Positions 17,725 through 25,977 of a DNA stretch of 39,238 bases are shown in pieces. The position numbers and the translations under genes are program-made. Every line of letters starts with the position of its first letter. Positions within the stretch are counted from its first letter, which is position 1. The DNA is from an uncultured eubacterium 1-6 (GTDB lineage: Bacteria; Bacillota; Clostridia; Lachnospirales; Lachnospiraceae). The notes under the pieces are model-generated. The model searched no databases, was not told the DNA's origin, and saw only the letters and a list, made by a program, of their open reading frames with translations. The DNA lies in NCBI GenBank assembly GCA_903789595.1, contig CAIFEZ010000018.1, positions 39,428 through 78,665 on the forward strand, in the 5' to 3' direction.

Positions 17725-18621
17725 CTATTGCTGCGAATTGCCCCACTTCTTTCTGTACTGAAGAGGCGTCATGTTCACATGGGCCTTGAATTGTCGTATA
17801 AAATGACTGGCGCTTCTGAACCCGCATTGAAAGGAGATGCCCTCGATATCCGTATCGGAATATTTCAGAAGCTCTTTCGCGTGATTCACTCTGCATAGAA
17901 TAACATATTCAATCAAGGTGTTTCCAATATAGCGGCGAAATTCGTGGGACAGATAGTATTTGCTGACTCCGCAGGCTCTGGATAACTCGTCCAGGGATAT
18001 GGGTTCAGTGAAGCGATGGTTTATTTCCTGCAGAGCGCGTCTGATGTAGTCAGGCATGATTCCAAGCCCGAGGTTTTCACTGCTGTTATCGATCAGTATC
18101 TGGGTGAGAATCTGAACAATAAGACTGGAAACAATGATCTCCGAATGGAGATCCTTTTTTTGTGTCAGGGCCAGTATTCTGCGCATGGTGAGTTCCATGA
18201 AATTTCCGTCAATATCAGACATGACGCGGAAGCCGTTTTTTATGTATTCCTGATAATAGCCGAGCGCGGACGATCCGTTGAAATGAAGCCACAGGAATTC
18301 CCATTCCTGCCCGGAAAGGCATTCATAATAATGATGTTCCATGCAGTTGATATACACAACGGTTCCTGGCAGAAAAGTATAGGTCTGCCCCATGTATTTC
18401 AGTATTCCTTTCCCGGACAGCGTGTAGAAAATCAGGTAGCTGTCGAGATTTTCCCGCTCCGTGAAGTAAGGAGCTCTGGTTCTGAACAGGCCGACTTCCT
18501 GTACATAGAAATATACATTTCTGGCCGTCTGGGAGGGGGTATTGATAAATCGGATGGAGTCCTCACTCCAGGAATAATCCGCGCGTTCCAGATACGTTCC
18601 TTTCTCGGAAGCTTTCTTCAT
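17725..18621 (-). CDS. AraC-family transcriptional regulator with cupin sensor domain
   Basis: The protein is 298 aa. An N-terminal AraC-binding (cupin) region (~30-165) includes SYLIFYTLSGKGILKYMG-like strands (the segment LSGKGILKYMGQTYTF), typical of sugar-responsive AraC proteins. The C-terminal ~100 residues hold two HTH motifs: LSRACGVSKYYLSHEFRRYI and ISFQCGFRSASHFIRQFK. I place the start at 18621 because GAGGTG lies just upstream of that ATG; a TTG five codons earlier overlaps the site. It is divergent from the isomerase-family gene at 18917, the usual arrangement for a regulator of that neighbouring operon and possibly also of the ABC operon. The ligand is probably the pathway sugar (inference). 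Confidence 0.9.
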   Translation of the reverse strand: MKKASEKGTYLERADYSWSEDSIRFINTPSQTARNVYFYVQEVGLFRTRAPYFTERENLDSYLIFYTLSGKGILKYMGQTYTFLPGTVVYINCMEHHYYECLSGQEWEFLWLHFNGSSALGYYQEYIKNGFRVMSDIDGNFMELTMRRILALTQKKDLHSEIIVSSLIVQILTQILIDNSSENLGLGIMPDYIRRALQEINHRFTEPISLDELSRACGVSKYYLSHEFRRYIGNTLIEYVILCRVNHAKELLKYSDTDIEGISFQCGFRSASHFIRQFKAHVNMTPLQYRKKWGNSQQ

Positions 18622-18916
18622 TTCACACCTCAACAAGATTTATTGAAAAGTATTCTGCCTCACCTGTATCTGATCAGGCATACTTCATCGTCGGATACTT
18701 TACCGCAATATAATGCAATTTTTGAACAATTAATGTGGATATATTTTCATTATACAGAATTATAATCATATCGTAAAGCAGGGAACAACAGATACACAAG
18801 CATGGAATTGTATAAGGAAATTGGAAGCTGCACAGGTGGGGCCTGTACAGGCGAAAGCTTCTGTATAGTACCTGTGAGTAAAAACAATAAATGTCAAATT
18901 ATGAGGTGTTTATGTA
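18622..18916. promoter_or_regulatory. Divergent control region between AraC regulator and isomerase-family operon
   Basis: A 295-base region with no gene. TATAAT at 18761-18766 is a good plus-strand -10 with a poor -35, consistent with activation by the AraC protein encoded next to it. A direct repeat of CTGTACAGG/CTGTATAG-like sequence lies near 18840-18870. Operator positions could not be fixed. Confidence 0.4.
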
Positions 18917-20407
18917 ATGCAGAGGATCAGGGAAGTCAGAAAAGCAAGAATCGGGATTTACAGCGCCGGACTTTGCACATACTGGGATCAGTTTCAGGGC
19001 CTCAGGGAATGCCTGCTCGGCTACAACGTCTTTATCGCGGACAGGCTTTCAGAATTCGGAGAAGTTTTCAATTTCGGGCTGGTGGATTCAGAAGAGAAAG
19101 GAAGAGAGGCGGGCGAGTATTTCAATTCACAAAATGTCGATATTGTTTTCTCTCATGCCGCGACATATTATACGAGTTCCTGCGTGCTGCCGGTCCATCA
19201 GATCTGCAAAGCGCCTGCAGTGATACTCAATCTGCAGCCCGCGGCAGAAATGGCATATGAGAGCACCGGGACGGATCGGTGGCTTGCACAATGCGTCGGC
19301 TGTCCTGTACCGGAGATCGCAAATGCTTTTAACCGTGCGGGAATTGAATTTCGTGTGGTAAACGGTCTGCTCGGGCTGAGGAAAACACCCGGATATGCGA
19401 TTGCGGATGAAGTGACGTGTGACAGACCCGAGGCAGTCCATGCATGGAAGGAAATTGAAGAGTGGTGTATGGCTGCTACAGTGAGGAGAACCTTGCAGCA
19501 TGCCAGATTCGGCTTCCTTGGCGGATATTACAGCGGGATGCTGGATATGTACAGCGACTTTACGATGCTTCAGGCACAAAGCGGTATCGATATTGAAGTT
19601 CTGGAGATGAGTGATTTGAATTCCTGCCTCGAAGCGGTTACTGACGAAGAGGTCGGGGAGATGGCAGATCGGATTCACAGCTTTTTCGAAATTTCCGGTG
19701 ACTCACCTTCGGATCCGATTGCCCGGGAACCTACTCCGGAACAGCTGAACTGGTCAGCCAGGGTTGCCGCTGCGCAGGAGAAACTGGTGAAGGAAAGAAA
19801 ACTGGACAGTATCTCATACTACTATCACGGCAGTAATGATTATTTTGAGAAGATTCAGAGCGGATTCATCGTCGGATTTTCCCTGCTGAACGCAGAGGGA
19901 GTTGCCTGTGCGGGCGAGGGAGATATCAAAACGGCGCTTGCCATGAAGATCGCAGATATCTGCGATAAGGGAGGAAGTTTCTGTGAGATAGTAGCTGCAG
20001 ATTTCAACAGAAATACCATTATTCTCGGGCATGACGGACCATTTCACCTGGCAATCTCCAAGGGAAAGCCGATCCTGCGCGGAATGGGGGTGTATCACGG
20101 AAAAAGAGGAAGCGGGGTTTCTGTGGAGGCAAAGGTCAAGCCTGGTCCGATTACCACTCTGGGAGTCACCCAGACCGGAGACGGAAAACTGAAGTTCAAT
20201 ATCAGCGAAGGAGAAGCCATTGATGCACCGATTCTTCTGAACGGTAATACTTCCACCCATATCCGTTTCGGGGAAAATCCTGTCGAGTACATGGATGCAT
20301 GGTTCCGGGAAGCACCGACGCATCATCTGGCGCTTTCTGTAGGACATAATAAGGACCTGTTTCTCAAGATTGCAGATTTGCTCAAGATCCCCGCATCTGT
20401 GTTCTGA
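18917..20407 (+). CDS. L-fucose/L-arabinose isomerase family protein
   Basis: The protein is 496 aa and cytoplasmic, about the length of AraA. The fold class is the L-fucose/L-arabinose isomerase superfamily: an N-terminal domain with NVDIVFSHAATYYTSSC and a C-terminal domain with CAGEGDIKTALAMKIAD (Glu as in the AraA GEGD metal motif), a GHDGPFHLAI strand and THHLALSVGH near the end, which can supply the metal-binding His. The glutamate of the AraA HMLE strand is not obvious; an Asp (AADFNRN) is nearby. An aldose-ketose isomerase acting on L-rhamnose, L-fucose or a derivative is likely, but the substrate is not certain. GAGGTG precedes the ATG. It is followed after 87 bases by the RhaS-like binding protein, probably cotranscribed. 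Confidence 0.8.
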   Translation: MQRIREVRKARIGIYSAGLCTYWDQFQGLRECLLGYNVFIADRLSEFGEVFNFGLVDSEEKGREAGEYFNSQNVDIVFSHAATYYTSSCVLPVHQICKAPAVILNLQPAAEMAYESTGTDRWLAQCVGCPVPEIANAFNRAGIEFRVVNGLLGLRKTPGYAIADEVTCDRPEAVHAWKEIEEWCMAATVRRTLQHARFGFLGGYYSGMLDMYSDFTMLQAQSGIDIEVLEMSDLNSCLEAVTDEEVGEMADRIHSFFEISGDSPSDPIAREPTPEQLNWSARVAAAQEKLVKERKLDSISYYYHGSNDYFEKIQSGFIVGFSLLNAEGVACAGEGDIKTALAMKIADICDKGGSFCEIVAADFNRNTIILGHDGPFHLAISKGKPILRGMGVYHGKRGSGVSVEAKVKPGPITTLGVTQTGDGKLKFNISEGEAIDAPILLNGNTSTHIRFGENPVEYMDAWFREAPTHHLALSVGHNKDLFLKIADLLKIPASVF

Positions 20408-20494
20408 CAGTGAGCTGTGTGAATCATGATACCGGCGGACCGGCATACATCGGTTCAAAAAGGTTATTAAACTTAATGATGAAGGAGGAAGGAA

Positions 20495-21685
20495 ATGAAG
20501 AAAAAGGTGATTGGCTGCATATTGGCGGCAGCAATGGTTACGGGAATGTTTGCGGGGTGCGGAGATGCATCTTCCGGTTCGGGGACTGGTGAAGGAAGCA
20601 GCAGCGCTTCGTCAGCAGCCTCATCCGAATCAGATTCTTCGGCACAGGCGGATTCAGTGAAGAGTACATCGGTGCAAGCCGTATCAGAAAGCGCAGAAGC
20701 GGTTTCTTCCGGATCTGGTGACAGTGGAACCTCATCTTATAACACTTCCGGAAAAACCTACGCAATCGTAACAAAGTCAGCGGGGAATCCGTACAATGAA
20801 AAAGAGGCATCGGGATTCCAGGAAGTAATCGAGCAGTCCGGAGGTACCGCTGTGGTCGTTCATCCGGATGCAGCAACCGCCGATGCGCAGATTTCTGTGA
20901 TTCAGTCTTTGATTTCTCAGAAGGTAAATACAATTTGTATAGCTGCAAATGATGAGAACGCGCTTCAGGCTTCGCTGCAGCAGGCGATGGATGCGGGCAT
21001 CAAGGTTTCATGTCTGGATTCAAAGGTGAACCCGGAGAGCCGTGCGACCTTTGTTAATCAGGCGGGTACTGATGAAATCGGCGAGGCGCTGATGGATGCG
21101 GTTCTGGATATATCAGGAGGATCCGGAGAATGGGCAATTCTTTCGGCAACCTCTCAGGCGGCGAATCAGAATGCGTGGATTGAATCCATGAAGAAAATCA
21201 TGGAAGAAGACAAGTATAAGGATCTGAAACTGGTAGAAATTGCCTATGGAGATGATGAAAATCAGAAGTCAACAGACCAGACACAGGCGCTTCTTTCAAA
21301 ATATCCGGATCTGAAGGTTATCTGCGCACCGACAACAGTAGGTATTTCTGCTGCGGCTAAGGTCATTCAGGATTCTGGGTCCTCAGTCAAATTGACGGGG
21401 CTCGGACTTCCTTCAGAGATGGCTCAGTATATCGGAGATGATGACGCACATTCCTGTCCATATATGTTCCTGTGGAATCCGATTGATGTAGGTCGACTCG
21501 GTGCTTACACGTCCATGGCGTTAGAGGACGGCGTGATCACAGGAAAGAGCGGCGAGACATTCCAGACAGGAGACATGGGTGAGTACACAATTACGGATGC
21601 GGCGGATGGCGGCACAGAAATCATTCTAGGACCTCCGTTCCGTTTCGATTCTTCCAATATCGATGAATGGAAGGATGTGTACTAA
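20495..21685 (+). CDS. RhaS-like L-rhamnose-binding lipoprotein
   Basis: The protein is 396 aa. The signal peptide ends at a lipobox (MFAGC), followed by an ~80-residue Ser-rich linker and a Peripla_BP_4 domain very like rhizobial RhaS: SAGNPYNEKEASGFQEV, VNTICIAANDENAL, SCLDSKVNPESRATFVNQAG, ILSATSQAANQNAWIESMKK, YGDDENQKS, PTTVGISAAAKVI, TGLGLPSEM, and a C-terminal LGPPFRFDSSNIDEW. The start is preceded by AAGGAGGAAGG. No ATPase or permease follows, so it probably feeds the transporter encoded at 12509-16051, which then has two alternative binding proteins (inference). It ends one base before the mutarotase start codon. Confidence 0.9.
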   Translation: MKKKVIGCILAAAMVTGMFAGCGDASSGSGTGEGSSSASSAASSESDSSAQADSVKSTSVQAVSESAEAVSSGSGDSGTSSYNTSGKTYAIVTKSAGNPYNEKEASGFQEVIEQSGGTAVVVHPDAATADAQISVIQSLISQKVNTICIAANDENALQASLQQAMDAGIKVSCLDSKVNPESRATFVNQAGTDEIGEALMDAVLDISGGSGEWAILSATSQAANQNAWIESMKKIMEEDKYKDLKLVEIAYGDDENQKSTDQTQALLSKYPDLKVICAPTTVGISAAAKVIQDSGSSVKLTGLGLPSEMAQYIGDDDAHSCPYMFLWNPIDVGRLGAYTSMALEDGVITGKSGETFQTGDMGEYTITDAADGGTEIILGPPFRFDSSNIDEWKDVY

Positions 21686-21686
21686 G

Positions 21687-21998
21687 ATGCGCAAAGCATT
21701 CAAAATGAAGCTCTATCCCGGAATGCAGGATGAATACCGGAAAAGGCACAGTGAGCTGTGGCAGGAAATGAAGGATATGATTCATGAATACGGCGGCAGT
21801 AATTATTCGATTTTCTGGGATCCGGAAACGGATGTTCTGTTCGGGTATATTGAGGTTAAGGATGAAGAACGGTATGCTCAAAGCGCAGATACGGAAATCA
21901 ACAGAAAATGGTGGGATTTTATGGCGCCGGTGATGGAGACAAATCCGGATAACAGCCCGGTGTGCAAGGATCTGGAACTGCTTTTTCATCTGGATTAG
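21687..21998 (+). CDS. rhaM: L-rhamnose mutarotase
   Basis: The protein is 103 aa, close to E. coli RhaM in length and motifs: MRKAFKMKLYPGMQDEYRKR then H21 (equivalent to the catalytic His22), GGSNYSIFWDPETDVLFGYI, the Trp pair in NRKWWDFMAPVM, then NPDNSPVCKDLELLFHLD. It converts alpha-L-rhamnose to the beta anomer before isomerisation. I chose the ATG at 21687 since the family sequence starts there and GGAAGGA is upstream; the longer frame to 21663 overlaps the binding-protein gene. It is coupled to that gene with a one-base gap and followed by a strong terminator. Confidence 0.92.
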   Translation: MRKAFKMKLYPGMQDEYRKRHSELWQEMKDMIHEYGGSNYSIFWDPETDVLFGYIEVKDEERYAQSADTEINRKWWDFMAPVMETNPDNSPVCKDLELLFHLD

Positions 21999-22089
21999 AA
22001 TTTTGTGATGACCGTTTTCGCTGCCATAATGAATAGATGAGGAAAATAGATTTCCTGATCTGCTGAAACAGAGGAAACAATAAAATATG

Positions 22090-22149
22090 ACTGTCCGATA
22101 TCAGGCACTCATCCCTCCTGAGCCTGATGTCGGGCAGTTATTTTTTTCG
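22090..22149 (+). terminator. Strong Rho-independent terminator after the rhamnose block
   Basis: A 17-pair stem with two G-U wobbles (22090-22106 with 22122-22138; arms begin ACTGTCCGATATCAGGC) and a 15-base loop is followed by TTATTTTTTT. It ends the isomerase / binding protein / mutarotase transcript. Confidence 0.92.
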
Positions 22150-22285
22150 TGGAGGTTTTGCAAATGAGATAATATAAAAAGTGAAAATGGGAAGTTTTCC
22201 GCGTGAGACAGACGGCTTGACATATGATATTATTTGTTACAGCTACTAACAATGGTACAGTGTCAGCTGAGCGGCGGAGGTGCGC

Positions 22286-22990
22286 ATGGACAGAAAAACA
22301 ACCCGGAGAGTGGTAATCATACTGATCGCGGTTTCGGCGGCGATTTACCTGCTGCAAATCGCGATTTTTCACGATGAGCGGACAACCGCATTCTATATTC
22401 TGCAGGACCTGGCATTCATGCCGGTGACGATTGCGATCGCGACTCTGGCCGTAGGCGAGATCATAAATGAGCGGGAGAAAAAGGAGCGTCTGGAGAAGAC
22501 ACGGATGCTGACAAGCTCATTCTTCACCGGTATGGGAGCGTATCTGGTGTATGAGATTCTGGGGATGACGGACGCGGATGATTTCATCCGCGAGGTGGTG
22601 AAGTCGGGAGCCGATCTGCCCGGAACGGAAGAGGAGACGCGGGAGAGGATACAGAAGGCGAAGCTTGCAGTTCATATCAATGCGGCCGGGTATACGAAGG
22701 CGCGGCAGATTATCACGGCCAATCAGACCAATATTCTGGTGATTGCGTCCAATCCGCTCATCATTGAGCATGCGTGCTTCACAGAGATGCTGTGGGGCGT
22801 GTTTCATCTGATGGATGAATTCCGTCTCCGCGGCACCTGGGACGATCTGTCAAAGGAGGACATTTATCACTTCAATCAGGATTTCGAGGAGGTGCTCCGG
22901 CTTATGCTGATAAACTGGGTCGGGAATGCGCGGTATCTGAAGGAAACGTATCCGGCGTTCTACGCCGCGGCATCGTCCAGACTGGAGTGA
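22286..22990 (+). CDS. Membrane-anchored protein of unknown function
   Basis: The protein is 234 aa. Two hydrophobic helices at the N-terminus (about 8-25 and 36-58, VVIILIAVSAAIYLLQIAIF and a second near LQDLAFMPVTIAIATLAVG) are followed by a charged short coiled-coil-like stretch (INEREKKERLEKTRM) and a soluble alpha-helical domain rich in acidic residues, without motifs I recognise. I do not know the family. GGAGG lies five bases before the ATG at 22286. The gene stands alone between two terminators and converges on the GGDEF gene. Base composition is like its neighbours. Confidence 0.8.
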   Translation: MDRKTTRRVVIILIAVSAAIYLLQIAIFHDERTTAFYILQDLAFMPVTIAIATLAVGEIINEREKKERLEKTRMLTSSFFTGMGAYLVYEILGMTDADDFIREVVKSGADLPGTEEETRERIQKAKLAVHINAAGYTKARQIITANQTNILVIASNPLIIEHACFTEMLWGVFHLMDEFRLRGTWDDLSKEDIYHFNQDFEEVLRLMLINWVGNARYLKETYPAFYAAASSRLE

Positions 22991-23056
22991 TTTTCCACAC
23001 CTGAGAGGCATGAACTACGGCGTTGATAACAGGTTCGGTGAAAACACTGCTCGCTA

Positions 23057-23116
23057 TCGCGACACTCGCCGCACACGACTGCTTCGCATTCGGCTGCGGC
23101 TCACTGTGCGCGTAAA
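23057..23116. repeat. Dispersed 60-bp repeat, copy 1
   Basis: This 60-base segment, beginning TCGCGACACTCGCCGCACAC and ending CGCGTAAA, matches 36421-36480 at 55 of 60 positions in the same orientation. It lies between the convergent genes at 22286 and 23226, immediately before the terminator hairpin. The second copy also has a short stem just after it. Confidence 0.85.
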
Positions 23117-23146
23117 AAATTACGCCGGCGGGTTTTTTCCGCCGGC
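23111..23146 (-). terminator. Bidirectional terminator between convergent genes
   Basis: GCCGGCGG (23124-23131) and CCGCCGGC (23139-23146) form a perfect stem. Read on the minus strand it is followed by GTAATTTTTTACG and terminates the GGDEF gene. On the plus strand a weaker T-rich stretch (AATTGTGTTTTCTT) follows and may serve the gene at 22286. Confidence 0.75.
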
Positions 23147-23225
23147 AATTGTGTTTTCTTCTGCGGCATTCACCGAATCGCGTGTGGTCTGCGGCAGCTG
23201 CTGTGTCGCGTGTGGTCTGCGGCAT

Positions 23226-25355
23226 TTACCGTGTTGCGTGATGAATCTTCTTGCAACGATACATGTCCTTGTCGGCATCGTGAATATATTTTTCGATGCG
23301 CGGGAGAAGCTCGTCGGGCGGACAGTCCAGAACGGGATAGCTGGTGCCGATGCTGGCTGTGATCTGATCCCGGGCAAGGAACCTGAGGATGCGGTCGTGA
23401 CTGTCCCTGACGCTTTCCTTTTGCTGATAGGAGAGGATTACGACAAATTCATCGCCGCCGTAGCGGTAAGTGAAATTGTCCGGCGGAACGGCGTGCAGGA
23501 TATCTGAGGCGGTGACTTGAAGGATATGGTCTCCGTAGGCGTGACCTCTGGTATCGTTGATTTCCTTAAAGCCGTCGATGTCCAGGAAGAAAATGGCAAC
23601 CGAGCGGCCCTTTTCAAGCTCTCCTGAGAGCCATGGAAGGAATCTCGGCTTGAAGGCGTTCTTGGAGTACAGCCCGGTCAGCAGATCCCGGTAATATACC
23701 TCGCGAAGGGTGGAAAGCGAGTTCATCAGCTTTCGGTTGGTATCCCATTCGGTGAGCGCGTGGAGCACGATGTCCTGAAACTCATAGAAACGCCATTCCC
23801 TGATGATGAACCGCGGGTTGCGGAGGATGACGAGGCCCGCGGCGAAGCTTCGGATGTGAAGCGGCAGGACGAGTGTATAGGACCCCTCCATGACCGGGGC
23901 GAGGTGATCTCTCAGCGCGTATATATTTTTCAGATGAACCGGCTGCATATCCGGTTCATTCGAAGCCTCCGGCTCATTTAAAGCTTGCGGTTCATTTGAA
24001 GCCTCCGGCTCATTTAAAGCCTGCGGTTCATTTGAAGCCTCTGATTCATCCGAAGCCTTTGGTTCATTTGAAGTTTCCGGCTTCTGTCCGGCACGTTCGC
24101 GTGCGGTGATCATAGTCAGATGATCCGGGTCGTAGCGCCCTTCCTCGAGGCTGCCGCTTCCGATTCGGTCGTCGAGGACAACGTAGGCGCCGTCGAGGTC
24201 TGCCGCCGCGTAACGATCCGCGACGCGCTCGGTCAGATCCGACAGGGACAGAGAAGGATCCAGCGCGGAGACCATCGTGGAATATCGCTCATTCCTTTCA
24301 TCGACGTAAATGCTGTCCTCGACCTGCCACGCGAGATATGCGCGGTAGTCGACCTCCCGTGAGGTCGGACAGCCGCAGCTCTCAGCATATACGATGCGGG
24401 CGGGGGTATGGACATTCTCGGGAACCTTCTCGCCGTTTATCATGCGGTCCAGAATCTCCATGGCGTGGTATGCGATCGCTTCCCGGTCGAGGGTTACGGT
24501 CGTGATCTGCGGCTGATAGTACATCGCCTTGTCCAGATTGTCGAAGCCGGTAACCCTGAAGTCCCTCGGGCAGAGGTAGCCGTGCTTTTTCATTTCCATG
24601 ATGACGCCGATCGCAATGTTGTCGTTTGCGCAGACGAAGGCGTCCGGAATCGGCCGGACCGGCTTATCCTTTCCGTCATCGATACTGTCGCTGCTGCCGG
24701 TGCTGGTGTCAATGCTGGCACTGCTGTCAATGCGTTTGCTGCCGGCGCTGCTTTCATTGCCGTCGATGTTCCCTCTGGCGGCTGTGCTGTCTGCCAGGAA
24801 GAACTGTCTGACTGCCTGAATCCCGGTGCTGACGCTGAAATCTCTCTCCAGGATCATATCGCCGGTGATCGGAACCTTGTGCCGCGAGCAGCTGTCGATG
24901 AAGGCCGATTCGCGCTCCATGGACTCCGACGTTTTGCTGCTGCTTCCGGCAAAGAAGAATGTGCGGCAGCCGTGTACGTCCCAGAGATGATCAAAGAGCC
25001 GGCAGACGGCGGAATAGTTGTCGCTGCGGACGCAGGTCAGTCCCATCTCCCGGTTGCAGAGGGTAACTGCGGGGACGCCGCTTTCTGTAATCATCTGCGC
25101 GATCCGTGTGCGGACATCGGTGTCTTGAATGCAGGTGAGATCGGCGATGATGCCGTCGCAGGAGGAGAAATCCGGAAGCGTATAGATAGAATATTCTCCG
25201 GCGTTGAATTTCGGGTCATGACTCCAGTTTCCCCAGCTGTGAAATTCGGTCAGGGAAAATCCGCCGTGTTCCTTCATATACTGCATGATCCCGGTGCTCC
25301 ATGCAGATATAATGAAACGCCGCCAGCCATCTGAAAGAAGCAGAATGTTTTTCAC
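23226..25355 (-). CDS. Diguanylate cyclase with LacI-type periplasmic-binding-fold sensor domain
   Basis: The protein is 709 aa and cytoplasmic, with no signal peptide. Residues 1-~330 form a LacI-type ligand-binding fold without the LacI helix-turn-helix (start MKNILLLSDGW; DAFVCANDNIAIGVIMEMKK; FRVTGFDNLDKAMYYQPQIT). A linker follows (~330-540), then a GGDEF domain with the active-site motif YRYGGDEFVVIL (Gly633-Phe637), intact, plus DLLTGLYSKNAF at its start. It should make c-di-GMP in response to a small ligand, perhaps a sugar. Two low-complexity inserts are unusual: a Ser/Asp-rich stretch (~190-235) inside the sensor fold, and an xxNEP repeat (~420-465). The start is GTG at 25355 with AGAGGAAAG upstream. 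It is monocistronic. Confidence 0.9.
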   Translation of the reverse strand: MKNILLLSDGWRRFIISAWSTGIMQYMKEHGGFSLTEFHSWGNWSHDPKFNAGEYSIYTLPDFSSCDGIIADLTCIQDTDVRTRIAQMITESGVPAVTLCNREMGLTCVRSDNYSAVCRLFDHLWDVHGCRTFFFAGSSSKTSESMERESAFIDSCSRHKVPITGDMILERDFSVSTGIQAVRQFFLADSTAARGNIDGNESSAGSKRIDSSASIDTSTGSSDSIDDGKDKPVRPIPDAFVCANDNIAIGVIMEMKKHGYLCPRDFRVTGFDNLDKAMYYQPQITTVTLDREAIAYHAMEILDRMINGEKVPENVHTPARIVYAESCGCPTSREVDYRAYLAWQVEDSIYVDERNERYSTMVSALDPSLSLSDLTERVADRYAAADLDGAYVVLDDRIGSGSLEEGRYDPDHLTMITARERAGQKPETSNEPKASDESEASNEPQALNEPEASNEPQALNEPEASNEPDMQPVHLKNIYALRDHLAPVMEGSYTLVLPLHIRSFAAGLVILRNPRFIIREWRFYEFQDIVLHALTEWDTNRKLMNSLSTLREVYYRDLLTGLYSKNAFKPRFLPWLSGELEKGRSVAIFFLDIDGFKEINDTRGHAYGDHILQVTASDILHAVPPDNFTYRYGGDEFVVILSYQQKESVRDSHDRILRFLARDQITASIGTSYPVLDCPPDELLPRIEKYIHDADKDMYRCKKIHHATR
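23945..24080. repeat. In-gene tandem repeats encoding xxNEP units
   Basis: On the coding (minus) strand 15-base units alternate to give EASNEPQALNEP repeats within the linker of the diguanylate cyclase. On the plus strand the visible unit is GAAGCCTCCGGCTCATTTAA. Units are in frame, so repeat number can change without breaking the gene. Confidence 0.85.
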
Positions 25356-25561
25356 GAAATAAGCTTTCCTCTCTCAAGAATATGCGGAAATATAAGTGCC
25401 GGGACCATATGGCACGGATGGAAAGGTACGGCAGGAAAACCGGCACTGTTATCTACAAATACAACCAGTATAACATTTTTTGACTCCAGCGGTGAAGAAA
25501 ATGCGTTACATATTGCGAATTGTGTGCCTTCAACAGTTACTGTTCCCACCCGACTCTACGC
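25356..25561. other. Upstream region of the diguanylate cyclase gene
   Basis: About 200 bases with no gene, presumably holding the minus-strand promoter of the GGDEF gene. No confident -35/-10 pair was identified. Confidence 0.4.
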
Positions 25562-25857
25562 GGCAAGGATTTTACAGTCCTGTTGCCGTTCGCAAACTGG
25601 CTGTAGTAAAGTTTTATCCTGGTTTTATGAAGCTGCGGAACTCCTCAGGCGCGAGCGCCTTCGTCAGACAGTCCTCGCTATCCGGTTCATGAAGAATTCA
25701 CGGATAAAACTTTAAACAGCCAGTAATGCTCCGGCAAAGGGACTGTAAAATCTTTGCCGCTTTAGTGGCCGCATGAAAAGTAACCTTTAACAGGCGCTGT
25801 TTACGGATAAAAACTTTGTATAGCCGGTAATGCGCAGGCAAAGGTGCTGTGGGATTC
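25562..25857. repeat. Three copies of a ~60-bp repeat, one inverted
   Basis: Copy A (25562-25621, plus) reads GGCAAGGATTTTACAGTCC ... CTGGCTG ... AAAGTTTTATCC. Copy B (25699-25759) is the same sequence in reverse complement (GGATAAAACTTTAAACAGCC ... ACTGTAAAATCTTTGCC). Copy C (25803-25857) is a more diverged direct repeat of B. A and B can pair into a long stem around a ~77-base loop that itself contains GGCGC-GA-GCGCC. No gene is supported in this stretch. Confidence 0.75.
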
Positions 25858-25977
25858 CTGCCCGGTCTGTCAGGTGCAATCAGCAGTGAAAGAAGCTGGA
25901 ACGGAATTGCTTTGTTTGACAGAAAAGGCGGAAAATCGCATAATAGTGACAAATCTGAGATTTAAGGAGCGGCAGAC

